A DNA stretch of 39,743 nucleotides from Actinomycetota bacterium (GTDB lineage Bacteria; Actinomycetota; Acidimicrobiia; Spongiisociales; UBA5794), in assembly GCA_011371355.1 (NCBI GenBank), contig DRQR01000178.1, positions 1-39,743 of the forward strand. Direction: 5' to 3'. The notes under the pieces are model-generated. The model made no database searches and was not told the origin of the DNA. It worked only from the letters and a program-made list of their open reading frames with translations. Shown here piece by piece: positions 1-9,206 of the stretch; position 1 is the stretch's first letter, and every line of letters starts with the position of its first letter. Made by a program: the position numbers and the translations under genes.

Positions 1-124
1 GGGTCTGATGGAGCCCGGAGTAGATCACCTCGCAGCCGGCGTCCCGCAGCGCCCGGGCGACGACCTTCGCGCCCCGATCGTGGCCGTCGAGTCCCGGTTT
101 GGCGATGAGGATCCGCGGTGGCAC
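1..124 (-). CDS. B12-binding domain protein, methylmalonyl-CoA mutase type (partial, 3' end outside window)
   Basis: The minus strand encodes the first 41 residues of a cobalamin-binding domain. It contains the B12-binding signature [10 protein letters not shown], in which the His of DGHDRG is the lower axial cobalt ligand in this family, followed by [12 protein letters not shown] and [10 protein letters not shown]. These are hallmarks of the C-terminal domain or small subunit of methylmalonyl-CoA mutase and related acyl-CoA mutases, which rearrange succinyl-CoA and methylmalonyl-CoA in propionate metabolism. The likely start is GTG at 124, directly before [10 protein letters not shown]; the frame stays open further upstream without a good ribosome site, so the start is uncertain. 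It follows the SdpI-like gene by about 10 bases. Because it starts at the domain itself, a stand-alone B12 subunit is more likely than a full-length mutase. Confidence 0.8.
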   Translation of the reverse strand, partial: MPPRILIAKPGLDGHDRGAKVVARALRDAGCEVIYSGLHQT

Positions 125-134
125 CGGCGAAAGG

Positions 135-536
135 CTAGCCGGGTGCTCCCGGACCCACGCCGGGGTCCCGCCCCCCGGGGGTCGGCGCGGTCCCCTCCTC
201 GAGGATCCGGTGGGCCGTCCGGGAGGCGGCGAGGGCGGCGACGAGGGCCGAGACCCCGGCGCCGAGGGCCCCGACGGCGGCGACGACGAGCCCGTCCTCG
301 TCGGCGGGCCGCAGCAGGACGACGGCGACGGCCGCCGCGACGAGGAAGACCCCCGCGGCGACCATCCACGGCGCCGCGGCCCGTTGGGCCGGATACCACG
401 TGTCCTCGGAATGGGTCGTCGCTCGGGTGCGGATCCCGGCGTGGCCTCGCAGCGGCAGGCGGTCGTCTCGGGCGCGGAGCCCGACGGCGACGATCACGGC
501 GCCGCCGACGAACATGACGCCCGCGGCGAGGTACAC
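135..536 (-). CDS. SdpI-family small membrane protein
   Basis: A 133-residue protein with hydrophobic segments near residues 1-20, 55-75 and 83-105. Between the first two lies [21 protein letters not shown], which matches the conserved loop of the SdpI/YfhL family (G-[IL]-R-[TP] ... S-[ED]-x-[AT]-W ... A-[NQ]-[RK]); the best known member is the Bacillus SdpI immunity protein, but most members have no known function. The start is GTG at 536, three bases after the stop of the nitronate monooxygenase-like gene, so the two are probably co-transcribed. The C-terminus ends in a Gly/Pro-rich tail. There is no toxin gene next to it, so an immunity role is not supported here. Confidence 0.7.
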   Translation of the reverse strand: MYLAAGVMFVGGAVIVAVGLRARDDRLPLRGHAGIRTRATTHSEDTWYPAQRAAAPWMVAAGVFLVAAAVAVVLLRPADEDGLVVAAVGALGAGVSALVAALAASRTAHRILEEGTAPTPGGRDPGVGPGAPG

Positions 537-539
537 CGT

Positions 540-1970
540 TCAGACGAGGACGTCGGCCATGAGGTAGGCGACGACGTCGGCGGCGGTGTAGGTCGTCTCG
601 CCTTCCCGCAGGAAGCGGGCGACGTTCGCCACGTCGTCGCCGGAGGTGACGAGGGGCCCCTCGCGGTAGCCGTCCCGACGCACCTGTCCGAGTTCGATGT
701 TGGCGAGGAGGGCGTTGCAGAGGCACTTGCGGCCGATGGTGTCCTCGATCGCGCCGCCCTTGCGGAGGTAGTGATCGACGGGCTCGGCGGGGCAACGCCA
801 CCCGATGGAACCGTCGTCCTTCTTGTAGGGGGTCCGTAGGTAGCCGAGGTCACACACCCGGGTGCGGGCCGCGTAGACCTCGGGTTCGGACATCGTCCCG
901 GGGATCGGCACGACCTTGAAGGGGAAGCCCGTGGGTGAGGCCACCGGATCGGTGAAGGCCTCCGCCTCACCGCGACGGCTCATCTCGATGACCCTGCGCT
1001 TGATCTCGTCGGAGAACCCCGACTCCTCGCAGTAGGCGAAGGCGGTGCCGATCTGGACGCCGGCCGCCCCGGCGGCGAGGGCCTCTGCGACCTTGTGGGG
1101 CTCGGCGTAGCCGCCGGCGAGCCAGTAGGGCAGGCCGAGCTCGTTCATCACGTCGAGGTCCACGACGTCCCGTTCGCCGTAGACGGGCTGGCCCCGCTCG
1201 TCGAGGACCAGCTTGCCCCGGGGCGGGGCGTTGTGCCCACCGGCCGTCGGTCCCTCGACGACGAACCCGTCGACGGGTGGCTCGGTCTTCCGCGCGAGCA
1301 TCGTGGCGAGGACGTGCGAGGCGATGATCGCCAGGAATCGTCCCCGCGTCGGCAGCGGCGCCCCGGCCTCGAGGTACCGACTGGGATCGAACCGGGTCGC
1401 CACGACCTCGCCCCGCTCGGTGCCCTTGACGTCGAGGGGGAGCTCGGTGGGGAGCCCGGCGGCGAGGCGGTCCATGATCCCCGGGATCGCCTTCGGGATC
1501 CCGGCGCCCATGAGGACGTAGTCCACCCCGGCGAGCATGGCCCCGAAGAGGGAGGGAAGGGTGGGGATCTGGACCTTCGTCAGCAGGTTCGTCCCCACGA
1601 CGCCGTCGTGGCCCTCCTTGGCGAGCCAGACCTCCGCGAAGTTCGCCACGACGGTGAGCTCCTCGACGGGTCGGGGGATCTCGACGTCGAACATCGGCTT
1701 GGTCCTGAACCGGGCCTCCGGCGCCTTGCCTCCCTCGACGAAGTAGCGGTCGAGGATCCGGTCGGCCATCTCGGGGATCGGGAACGCGGCGAGGGCCCGT
1801 CGCAGGTGCCCGCCCGGATCGCCCATCTGGAGGCGTCGGACGAGCACGACGTCGAGGGCGGTCCCGGAGACCACCCCGAGATGCCCCAGTCGCGACACGG
1901 CGCGGGCGAGACGCCAGGAGGAGACGGCCACCCCCATGCCGCCCTGGATGATCACCGGGAGCTCGGACAT
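540..1970 (-). CDS. Nitronate monooxygenase-family (2-nitropropane dioxygenase-like) FMN protein
   Basis: A 476-residue TIM-barrel flavoprotein. Visible family landmarks are QGGMGV at residues 9-14 (FMN phosphate region of the first strand), VVEGPTAGGHNAPPRG in the middle (the Gly-Gly-His-Asn element near the flavin), and LPYWLAGGYAEPHKVAEALAAGAAGVQIGTAFAYCEESG (phosphate-binding strand 7/8). Relatives oxidise nitronates or act as FMN-dependent enoyl reductases, so the substrate cannot be read from sequence. The C-terminal quarter carries five cysteines (around RTRVCDLG, GWRCPAE, KCLCNALL), a pattern found in the longer subgroup of this family. It is longer than the typical 330-380 residues because of this C-terminal region. 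The ATG at 1970 is the first start and is followed at once by the conserved N-terminus. Confidence 0.85.
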   Translation of the reverse strand: MSELPVIIQGGMGVAVSSWRLARAVSRLGHLGVVSGTALDVVLVRRLQMGDPGGHLRRALAAFPIPEMADRILDRYFVEGGKAPEARFRTKPMFDVEIPRPVEELTVVANFAEVWLAKEGHDGVVGTNLLTKVQIPTLPSLFGAMLAGVDYVLMGAGIPKAIPGIMDRLAAGLPTELPLDVKGTERGEVVATRFDPSRYLEAGAPLPTRGRFLAIIASHVLATMLARKTEPPVDGFVVEGPTAGGHNAPPRGKLVLDERGQPVYGERDVVDLDVMNELGLPYWLAGGYAEPHKVAEALAAGAAGVQIGTAFAYCEESGFSDEIKRRVIEMSRRGEAEAFTDPVASPTGFPFKVVPIPGTMSEPEVYAARTRVCDLGYLRTPYKKDDGSIGWRCPAEPVDHYLRKGGAIEDTIGRKCLCNALLANIELGQVRRDGYREGPLVTSGDDVANVARFLREGETTYTAADVVAYLMADVLV

Positions 1971-2071
1971 GGGCAGATGCTACTCCGATGGGCTCCCCAG
2001 CGCCGTCCACCTACCCCGTATCGACGCGGCGCCCCGCGATCGGGCGACCCGGGGCCCCGAGTGCGACCGTC

Positions 2072-4252
2072 TCACGCCCGCTCGAGGGGCGCCCAGGCGA
2101 GGAGGAGCCGCTTCTCCCCGGCGTCGTCGAAGACGACCGTTGCCTCGGCGCGTTCGCCGGCGCCGGCCACCTCCTCGACGGTCCCGAGGCCCCAGTGGGC
2201 GTGCCGTACCCGATCACCGGGGCCGATCTCCGACCCGGACACCGTGGGTCGAGGCCCGTCGACCGCGGCGGCGGGGCGCCGACGATCGCGCTCGGCGGAG
2301 ACGAGGAGCTCGTCGGGGATCTCGCCGAGGAACCGGCTCGGACCGTTGTAGTGGTGCTGGCCCCACAGGTTGCGGCTCCACGCCCGGGTCAGGTAGAGCC
2401 GATCCTCGGCACGGGTCATCCCGACGTAGCAGAGGCGCCGTTCCTCCTCGAGCTCCTCGGGATCCCCGAGCGCCCGCACGTGGGGGAAGACGCCGTCCTC
2501 CATACCGGTCATGAACACCACGGGGAACTCGAGCCCCTTCGCGTTGTGGAGGGTCATGAGCGTCACCGCGTCGGCGTCGTCGAGGGCGTCGACGTCGGTG
2601 ACGAGACTGATCGACTCCAAGAACAGGTGGAGACGCTCGAGGCCGCCGAGCTCCGCCCATTCGTCCGTCCCCAGCGAGGCCGGCCCGGTCTCCTCGAACT
2701 CGGCGACGGCGGAGACGAGTTCCTCGAGGTTCTCCTCGCGCCCCATCGCCTCGATCGTGCCTTCGGCCCGGATCTCGTCGAGGTAGCCGGTGTCCGCGAG
2801 CACCGCCTCGATCGCCGCGCGCGGGCCGGCCTCGGCTCGTCGAGTCAGTTCGTCGACGAGGGCGACGAAGCCGGCGACCGCCTTGCGGGCCCGAGCGCCG
2901 AGGCGCGGGTTGTCGTCGGCCCGTCGCAGCGCCTCCATGAAGCCGATCCCCTGCGCCTCGGCGTAGCGATCGAGGTGTCCCACGGTGGTGTCCCCGATCC
3001 CACGACGGGGCACGTTGAGGATGCGTTTCAGGGCGACGGTGTCGTCCGGGTTCACGAGGACGCGCAGGTAGGCGAGGACGTCCTTGACCTCCCGGCGGTC
3101 GTAGTACTTGAGACCCCCGGCCACCTGGTAGGGGATCCCGAAGCGCACGAGGAGCTCCTCGAGGACGCGGCTCTGGGCGTTCGTCCGGTAGAAGACGGCG
3201 ATCCCCGAACGGGCGATCCCGCGGTCTTCGAGCCGGCGGATCTCCTCGGCGACGAACGCCGCCTCGTCGTGTTCGTCCTGGCCCTCGTAGACGACGATGC
3301 GCTCGCCGGGGCCCCGGTCGGTCCACAGGCGCTTCGGGATGCGCCGTCGGTTGTGGACGATCACCGCGTTCGCGGCGTCGAGGATCGTCTGGGTCGACCG
3401 GTAGTTCTGCTCGAGCCGGACGATCTTCGCCTCGGGGTAGTCGTCCTGGAAGGCGAGGATGTTCCGATGGTCGGCGCCGCGGAATCGGTAGATCGACTGA
3501 TCCTGATCGCCGACGACGCAGACGTTGCGGTGGCGTTCGGCGAGCAGCTTCACGAAGAGGTACTGGGCCCGGTTCGTGTCCTGGTACTCGTCGACGAGGA
3601 TGTGGAGGAAGCGGTCCTGATAGTGGGCGAGCACCTCGGGGAAGGCCCGGAACAGCTCGACGGTGACCACGAGGATGTCGTCGAAGTCCATCGCCGAGGC
3701 CTCGACGAGGCGCTGCTGGTAGAGGCGGTAGACGTCGGCGACGCGCTCGTGGAACCAGCCCGAGTCCGCGGCGGCGAAGGTCTCGTAGTCCACGAGCTCG
3801 CTCTTCGCGTTCGAGATCGTCGCCCGAATCTGCCGTGGCGGGAACCGCTTCGAGTCGAGGTCGAGATCCCGCACGCACATCGTCACGAGCCGGAGGGCGT
3901 CGGCTTCGTCGTAGATGGAGAACGAAGCGCGATAGCCGAGGCGAGGCGCCTCGCTGCGGAGGATGCGGACGCAGGCGCTGTGGAAGGTCGACACCCACAT
4001 GTGCGCGGCGACGGGACCCACGAGCTCGGCGACCCGCTCCCGCATCTCCCCGGCGGCCTTGTTCGTGAAGGTGATCGCGAGGATCGAGAAGGGATCCACC
4101 CCGACGTCGCGGATGAGGTGGGCGATGCGATGGGTGAGGACCCGCGTCTTCCCGGAGCCGGCTCCGGCGACCACGAGCACCGGGCCTTCGACGGCGGCCA
4201 CCGCCTCTCGCTGGGCGGGGTTGAGGTCGGCGAGGAGCGCGGACTCGGCCAT
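2072..4252 (-). CDS. pcrA: ATP-dependent DNA helicase PcrA/UvrD
   Basis: A 726-residue superfamily 1A 3'-5' helicase that unwinds DNA in repair and displaces proteins from DNA. Motifs in order are: Q-motif LNPAQREAV, Walker A AGAGSGKT (residues 29-36), Ia TFTNKAAGEM, II DEYQDTN, III GDQDQSIYRFRGAD, IV LEQNYRST, V MTLHNAKGLEFPVVF and VI CYVGMTRAEDRL. The C-terminus (GDRVRHAHWGLGTV) is the Tudor-like domain that binds RNA polymerase in PcrA. A longer in-frame start exists 53 codons upstream, but that extension is Pro/Ser/Arg-rich, unlike the family, and overlaps the next gene; ATG at 4252 places the Q-motif at the usual distance. It is a chromosomal housekeeping gene next to the flagellar cluster. 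Confidence 0.96.
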   Translation of the reverse strand: MAESALLADLNPAQREAVAAVEGPVLVVAGAGSGKTRVLTHRIAHLIRDVGVDPFSILAITFTNKAAGEMRERVAELVGPVAAHMWVSTFHSACVRILRSEAPRLGYRASFSIYDEADALRLVTMCVRDLDLDSKRFPPRQIRATISNAKSELVDYETFAAADSGWFHERVADVYRLYQQRLVEASAMDFDDILVVTVELFRAFPEVLAHYQDRFLHILVDEYQDTNRAQYLFVKLLAERHRNVCVVGDQDQSIYRFRGADHRNILAFQDDYPEAKIVRLEQNYRSTQTILDAANAVIVHNRRRIPKRLWTDRGPGERIVVYEGQDEHDEAAFVAEEIRRLEDRGIARSGIAVFYRTNAQSRVLEELLVRFGIPYQVAGGLKYYDRREVKDVLAYLRVLVNPDDTVALKRILNVPRRGIGDTTVGHLDRYAEAQGIGFMEALRRADDNPRLGARARKAVAGFVALVDELTRRAEAGPRAAIEAVLADTGYLDEIRAEGTIEAMGREENLEELVSAVAEFEETGPASLGTDEWAELGGLERLHLFLESISLVTDVDALDDADAVTLMTLHNAKGLEFPVVFMTGMEDGVFPHVRALGDPEELEEERRLCYVGMTRAEDRLYLTRAWSRNLWGQHHYNGPSRFLGEIPDELLVSAERDRRRPAAAVDGPRPTVSGSEIGPGDRVRHAHWGLGTVEEVAGAGERAEATVVFDDAGEKRLLLAWAPLERA

Positions 4253-4295
4253 GGCGGCCGAGTGTACCGACGACGCCGCCCCTGCCCGGTGCGGG

Positions 4296-6986
4296 TCAGG
4301 TGCCCGCTGCCCGTTCCTTCTCGTCGATGAGTCGACGGAGGGTGTCGGCGAGCATGCCCTCCCGGAAGTCGGCCTTGTCGAAGAAGGCGTCCACCCCGGC
4401 GGCGAGGGCACGACGGCGATCCTCGTCCGAGGCGACGCCCGAGAGCATGACGATCGGCACGTCGTTCGATCGCCCGCGGACCATCTGGACGAGCGCGATG
4501 CCGTCGGCCCGGGGCATCGAGTAGTCGACGACGATGGCGTCGATCGGATGATCCTTGACGAACTTCAGGGCCTCGGCGACCGAGTCGGCCGAGAAGGTGG
4601 CGAAGCCGGCGGAGGCCAAGGCGGAGGCGACGACGTCCCGAACGGCCTTCGAGTCGTCGACGACGAGGATCCGCCGGATCGGTCCGATCGAGGCCGGGCG
4701 GTCCTCCTCGTAGCGCTCGGCGAGTCGTCCGGCGTCGACGATGAGCACGACGTCGCCGCCGCCGAGGAGCGCGGCGCCGGTGATGAAGTCGGGGCCGGCG
4801 ACGAGGGCACCGAGCTCCTTGATGGCGACCTGGCGTTCTCCGTGGTTCTCTTCGACGCCCACGGCGATCCCACCGGTGGGACCTCCGAGGATGACGAGAT
4901 GCGTGGGGAGACCGGTGGCGTCGACCCCGACGAGCTGGGAGAGGGGGGCCACGGGGATCTGGGCGCCACGCCAGACCATGCGGGTCCCACCGGCGACGAC
5001 CTTCGCGTGGGCCTCCCCGAGGGACATGACCTCTTCGACGGCGGCGATCGGGATCCCCCAGCGGTAACCGCCGGCGCCGACGACGAGGGCCTTCTGGAGG
5101 GCCCGATGCGCGGGCACGGCGAGGGCGAAGGTGGATCCTCCCCCGGGTTCGGTGGTGATCGTGAGCGTGCCGAAGAGCTCCTCGACGACGGTTCGCACCT
5201 TCGCCAGCCCGGCTCCGTCCCCGGCGAGCTCGCCGGCTTCACGGAGGGTGGAGAAGCCGTCTTCGATGAGGATCCGTCGGCACTGCTCCTCGGTGGGATC
5301 CTCGTCGCAGACACCGAGGCGGACCGCCCTGGCGGCGACCTCCGACCAGTCGATCCCGCGGCCGTCGTCGGTCACCTCGACGACGAGGGTGCCGTCGTCG
5401 ATCGCGGCGTGGACGGTGACGAGACCGACGGCCGGCTTGCCGACCTCCGCCCGTTCGTCGGGGCGCTCGATCCCGTGGGCGATCGCGTTGACGACGAGCT
5501 GGCGGATCGGTTCGCCGAGACGATCGGCGACCTGTCGATCCACGAGGACGTCGTCGCCGTACACCTCGAGCTTCACCTCCTTGCCGACCTTCTTGCCGAG
5601 GTATCGGGCGAGCTGAGGGAGGGTTCCGGTGACCGTCGACAGTCTCGTCGAGGCGAGTTCGAGGGCCTCCCGCTCGAGACGCCCGACGAGGGACCCCACC
5701 TCGCGAAGGGCCTCGGCGATCTCGAGGCTCTCGGCGGCGCCCGGCCCGCCGGCGGTGAGCCCGACGAGGCCGTCGGCGCGGTGGAGGATCGCGTCGAGCT
5801 CGAGGGCGATGGCCGCGAGGTCGTTGATGAGCCGGTAGAGCCCACCGGCGTTCACGACGACCGATTCGCTCGACGCCCAGGTCGCGAGGACGCCGAGGAG
5901 GCCGCCGAGGTCCCCGGGCGCGGCGGGCTCGGTCGGTTCGTCGACGTCGGCCGGTGGGGTGGGGCCGGGATCGGTGTCGAAGAGGGCCGCCCCGTCGAGC
6001 TCGGGCGGGTCGGGGACTTCGACGGGGTCGGCGTCGAGGTCGACGACGGGGGCCTCGAGGTCGACCTCGATCACCGGCTTCGCCTCCGGTCCGACGCTCT
6101 CCACGGTGAACTCGAGGAAGGCGACCCCCTCGGCCGTCGGAGGATGGGCCTCGGTGGTCGGGAGCTCGACCGGCGCGCCATCGGCGGCCGCGTCGGCGAC
6201 GGAGCCGGGTTCGGGCGCTGCGCCATCGTCGACGGCGGCGGCGTCGGCGACGAGCTCCGGCTCGGGACCGTCGGGGGCGACGGGTTCCGACGCGACCTCG
6301 ACCTCCTCGGTCGCCGCGGCGCCGGCTCCCTCGGGCGTCTCGCCGCTCCCGGAGTCCTCGCCCTCTGCGGAGGTCCCGACCTGCCCCGGGGCGGCCGTCG
6401 TCTCCTCTTCGAGGGTCGCGACGTCGAGTCCCACGGCCTCTCCGTCGACGGCCGCTGCACCCTCTTCGGTCGCCGAGGCGTCGGGCTCCGCGTCGTCGGG
6501 CCTCGGTTCGAAGGGGATGACGACGGCCTCGGTGGTCTCGGCCTCGTCGGTGGTCTCGGCCTCCTCGGCGGGGACGGTCCCCCCTCGGTAGGGCTCGGGG
6601 AGCGGACCGGGGAGCTCCTGGCCTTCGAGGGCGATGATCACCGCCCCCATGGGTCCGGCGAGGATCTCGGGATCGTCGACGGCGTCGGGGAGCACGTCGG
6701 CGAGCCGACCGAGGGCGTCGCCCAGCCGTTCGGTGGCCTCCACCTCCCCGCGATGGAGCCAACGCCAGACCTCCTCGAGCATCTCCCCCGCCCTGGCGAC
6801 GGCCTCGTAGCCCATGACCCGGCCGGTTCCCTTGATCGTGTGACCCTCGCGGAGCATGCTCCCCGCGAGCTCTCGGTCGAGCTCCCCACTCCCCACCTCC
6901 GCGGCTCCCTCGACGAGCCCACGGGAGCGCTCGTGGATCTCCTCGAGGAACATCCGGTGGAGCTCCGGGTCGGTATTCCACGACAC
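4296..6986 (-). CDS. cheA: CheA-type hybrid histidine kinase (HPt-ATPase-CheW-receiver)
   Basis: An 896-residue signalling kinase. Residues 1-100 form an HPt domain with the phospho-accepting His49 in EGHTIKGTGR. Residues about 125-360 are an acidic, Ala/Pro/Glu-rich linker replacing the usual CheY-binding P2 domain. A poorly conserved helical segment (about 370-465) precedes the ATPase domain: N-box VNAIAHGIE (499-507), G1 DDGRGIDW (540-547), G2 GDGAGLAK (589-596). Residues 630-755 are a CheW-like domain, and 770-893 a receiver with Asp821 (VVDYSMP), the acid pair VDDS and Lys871. This architecture resembles CheA/ChpA hybrids in chemotaxis or pilus control. No CheW, receptor, CheR or CheB lies nearby. 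Start GTG at 6986 has an AGGAGAGG site upstream. It lies downstream of two sensor kinases and flgE. Confidence 0.88.
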   Translation of the reverse strand: MSWNTDPELHRMFLEEIHERSRGLVEGAAEVGSGELDRELAGSMLREGHTIKGTGRVMGYEAVARAGEMLEEVWRWLHRGEVEATERLGDALGRLADVLPDAVDDPEILAGPMGAVIIALEGQELPGPLPEPYRGGTVPAEEAETTDEAETTEAVVIPFEPRPDDAEPDASATEEGAAAVDGEAVGLDVATLEEETTAAPGQVGTSAEGEDSGSGETPEGAGAAATEEVEVASEPVAPDGPEPELVADAAAVDDGAAPEPGSVADAAADGAPVELPTTEAHPPTAEGVAFLEFTVESVGPEAKPVIEVDLEAPVVDLDADPVEVPDPPELDGAALFDTDPGPTPPADVDEPTEPAAPGDLGGLLGVLATWASSESVVVNAGGLYRLINDLAAIALELDAILHRADGLVGLTAGGPGAAESLEIAEALREVGSLVGRLEREALELASTRLSTVTGTLPQLARYLGKKVGKEVKLEVYGDDVLVDRQVADRLGEPIRQLVVNAIAHGIERPDERAEVGKPAVGLVTVHAAIDDGTLVVEVTDDGRGIDWSEVAARAVRLGVCDEDPTEEQCRRILIEDGFSTLREAGELAGDGAGLAKVRTVVEELFGTLTITTEPGGGSTFALAVPAHRALQKALVVGAGGYRWGIPIAAVEEVMSLGEAHAKVVAGGTRMVWRGAQIPVAPLSQLVGVDATGLPTHLVILGGPTGGIAVGVEENHGERQVAIKELGALVAGPDFITGAALLGGGDVVLIVDAGRLAERYEEDRPASIGPIRRILVVDDSKAVRDVVASALASAGFATFSADSVAEALKFVKDHPIDAIVVDYSMPRADGIALVQMVRGRSNDVPIVMLSGVASDEDRRRALAAGVDAFFDKADFREGMLADTLRRLIDEKERAAGT

Positions 6987-7070
6987 CCGAACGCCCTCTC
7001 CTCGCTGCTTGGTCGCAAGGTACGGTATCGGATGGCGAGCCGGGGCCCTTGAGGAGTGCCTCGCCCCGGC

Positions 7071-8120
7071 TCAGGCGGCCTGGGAGAGCGCGGGCAGGGT
7101 CGCCACCCGGTTCTCGGCGGGAGCCCCGCTGGCGGCGGGGATGACGAGGGTGAAGGTGCTGCCCTTGCCGGGGCCGTCGGAGTAGAACTCGATCGTGCCG
7201 CCCATGGCCTGGGCGAGTCCGAGGGAGATGGGGAGGCCGAGCCCGGTCGAGTCGACGCGCTGCTGGGCGACCCGGGTCTGCTCGAAGGGAGTGAACACGG
7301 CCGGGACGTCCTCGGGGGCGATCCCGGCGCCGGTGTCCTCGACCTCGATGAAGACCTTGCGGGCGACGGTGCGACCGCGGATCCAGATCCCGCCGTCGTC
7401 GGTGTACTTGATGGCGTTCGACAGGAGGTTGATGAGGATCTGCCGCAGCCGCTGAGGATCCGCGCGGCACTCGAGTCCCGGCTCGAGGTCGAGGTGGAGT
7501 TCGAGGTGCTTCTCCTCGGCGAGGGGGCCCATGTGCCGGGCGATGTCGTGGACCATCTGCTCGGCGTCGACGTCGACGATCTCGAGGTCGATCTTCCCCG
7601 ACTCCATCCTCGCGGCGTCGAGCAGATCGTTGACCATGGTGAGGAGCTGCGACGCGGAGCTGCGGATGTCGGCGGCCATGGACCTCACCATCTCGGGATC
7701 GACGTCCTCCTCCTCGATGAGCGTCGAGAACCCGATGATCGCCGACAGGGGCGTCCGCATGTCGTGGCTCAGTGCGGCGAAGAACCGGGCCTGGGACCTC
7801 GCGGAGCGGGCGATCTCCTCGTTCGTCTCGTGGATCTGGGCGTTCCACTCCTCGACCACCCGCGCCGCGATCTCCTCGGTGTGGGACTCGAGCTGACGGA
7901 ATCGCCACGAGACGCTCGCGAGCACGCCGCCGAGGGCGGCGAGGAGGAAGGGAAACAGGTCGATGAGCCAGGTGACCGGCTGGGCGCGCCGCAGGTCGAG
8001 GAGCGACGTCGCCGAGTCGGTCGTCGCCAGGCCGACGACGGCGGCGACGACGGGGAACACGAGTCCGAGGAGCAGGCCCGCGGCCGCGCCGCGGAGGATG
8101 GTCTTGGTCCGATCGTTCAT
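7071..8120 (-). CDS. Membrane sensor histidine kinase (HK1)
   Basis: A 349-residue kinase with two membrane segments (about residues 11-32 and 50-72) separated by only a short loop, so it has no sizeable extracellular sensor. A helical linker (75-112) leads to the HisKA domain with His119 in FAALSHDMRTPLSAIIGFS, then the ATPase domain with N-box INLLSNAIKYT, G1 EDTGAGI, F-box FTPFEQ and G2 STGLGLPIS. The start ATG at 8120 is chosen over the upstream codon at 8138 because AGGAGGG lies seven bases before it. A weak sigma-28-like promoter overlaps this ribosome site. It is followed by the CheA hybrid and preceded by HK2 and a receiver, suggesting one phosphorelay. The signal it senses is unknown. 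Confidence 0.9.
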   Translation of the reverse strand: MNDRTKTILRGAAAGLLLGLVFPVVAAVVGLATTDSATSLLDLRRAQPVTWLIDLFPFLLAALGGVLASVSWRFRQLESHTEEIAARVVEEWNAQIHETNEEIARSARSQARFFAALSHDMRTPLSAIIGFSTLIEEEDVDPEMVRSMAADIRSSASQLLTMVNDLLDAARMESGKIDLEIVDVDAEQMVHDIARHMGPLAEEKHLELHLDLEPGLECRADPQRLRQILINLLSNAIKYTDDGGIWIRGRTVARKVFIEVEDTGAGIAPEDVPAVFTPFEQTRVAQQRVDSTGLGLPISLGLAQAMGGTIEFYSDGPGKGSTFTLVIPAASGAPAENRVATLPALSQAA

Positions 8121-8159
8121 GATCCCTCCTGTCGGCACGGGAGACGGGGGAGAAAGGGC

Positions 8160-9206
8160 TCAGGCCGCGATCGCCTCGGTGTCCCGAGGAAGGAGCACGC
8201 AGAAGGTCGATCCCTCCGGTCCCGAGCTCTCGAGCCAGACGTCGCCCCCGAGGGAACGGGCGGCTCGCCGGACGATGGCGAGCCCGGCCCCGGTGCCGTC
8301 GAGTCCCCGGTGGTTCGTGCCGCGGGCGAAGACGTCGAAGATGCGCCCCCGGTCCTCCTCGGGGATCCCGAATCCGTCGTCGACGACGAGGATCGTGACC
8401 GACCGGTCCGATCCGTCGACCACCACCCGGATCGTCGGGCGCTCGTGCTCGTTGTACTTCGCCCCGTTCTGGACGAGGTTCTGGAGGATCGCCCGGAGCC
8501 GCGCCCTGGGCGCCCGGACCACCTCGTCGCCGCCGACGACCTCGAGCTCGATGGTCCGCCCGAGGGCGGTCTCGACCTCGGCGGTCACCGCGGCGACGAC
8601 GTCGCCGATGCGCACCGCCTCGAGCTCGAGATCGCCGTCGCTCCGCATCCGGGAGAGGGTGAGGAGGTCGGTGACGAGCTCCTGCATCCGGGCGGTGAGG
8701 TCGGTGGCCCGTTGGAGGTACTCACGTCCGTCCTCACCGAGACGGTGCCCCTCGATCTCGGTGAGGAGGTCGAGGAACGCCCCCATGGTTCGCAGGGGTA
8801 CGGCGAGGTCGTGGGACACCGAGAAGGTGAAGGCCTCGAGCTCTGCGGTGAGCTCCTCGGCGCGACGCCGGGCCTCTTCGATCGCAGCGGTACGCATCTC
8901 GGCCTCGAGGGTGGCGACGCGCTCGCGCTGGAGCGCGGCCCGGAGCGCGGCCTCGTGCTCGGCGTGTCGGTGCTCGACCGCCTCGACGGCGGCGAGGAGA
9001 CGCCCCGGCAGCCACGAGCCACCCCGCGGCTCGCGGCCGTGGAGCCGCAGCCCCGCCTCGGTGATCCCGGCGAAGAGGAGGAAGAGGAAGGCCGCGGCTC
9101 CGGCGACGGCGAAGCGGACGTCGGCACGCCACAGCCCCGCCGCCACGGCCAGGAGCCCCGCGGCGACGCCGAGCCCGAAGCGGAGCCCCCGCCTAGCCGT
9201 CGACAT
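8160..9206 (-). CDS. Membrane sensor histidine kinase, phytochrome-kinase-like HisKA (HK2)
   Basis: A 348-residue kinase with two closely spaced membrane segments (about residues 8-26 and 31-52), then a charged coiled coil (75-122). The HisKA domain has His132 in LEAFTFSVSHDLAVPLRTMGAF, the form seen in bacteriophytochrome and light/redox-type kinases. The ATPase domain shows N-box NLVQNGAKYN, G1 VDDGFGI, F-box IFDVFARG and G2 GTGAGLAIV. No PAS or GAF sensor is present. Its start overlaps the end of the receiver gene by 14 bases, which argues for translational coupling and a cognate pair. HK1 follows 39 bases downstream. How two kinases share one receiver is not evident from sequence. Confidence 0.9.
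   Translation of the reverse strand: MSTARRGLRFGLGVAAGLLAVAAGLWRADVRFAVAGAAAFLFLLFAGITEAGLRLHGREPRGGSWLPGRLLAAVEAVEHRHAEHEAALRAALQRERVATLEAEMRTAAIEEARRRAEELTAELEAFTFSVSHDLAVPLRTMGAFLDLLTEIEGHRLGEDGREYLQRATDLTARMQELVTDLLTLSRMRSDGDLELEAVRIGDVVAAVTAEVETALGRTIELEVVGGDEVVRAPRARLRAILQNLVQNGAKYNEHERPTIRVVVDGSDRSVTILVVDDGFGIPEEDRGRIFDVFARGTNHRGLDGTGAGLAIVRRAARSLGGDVWLESSGPEGSTFCVLLPRDTEAIAA

Noticed and set aside
135-536. SdpI-like protein as immunity part of a toxin system
   Set aside because: No toxin or processing gene lies beside it; neighbours are metabolic genes, and most SdpI-family proteins have no immunity role.
4253-4411. N-terminal extension of PcrA by 53 residues
   Set aside because: It overlaps the end of the CheA hybrid gene, is unlike the family, and the internal ATG at 4252 gives the normal start.
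1988-7052. Very long plus-strand open frames (780 and 1029 codons) opposite pcrA and the CheA hybrid
   Set aside because: They are composed of Gly, Asp, Arg, Glu and Val in the pattern produced by the complement of GC-rich coding sequence, show no family motif, and lie fully antisense to genes with clear motifs.
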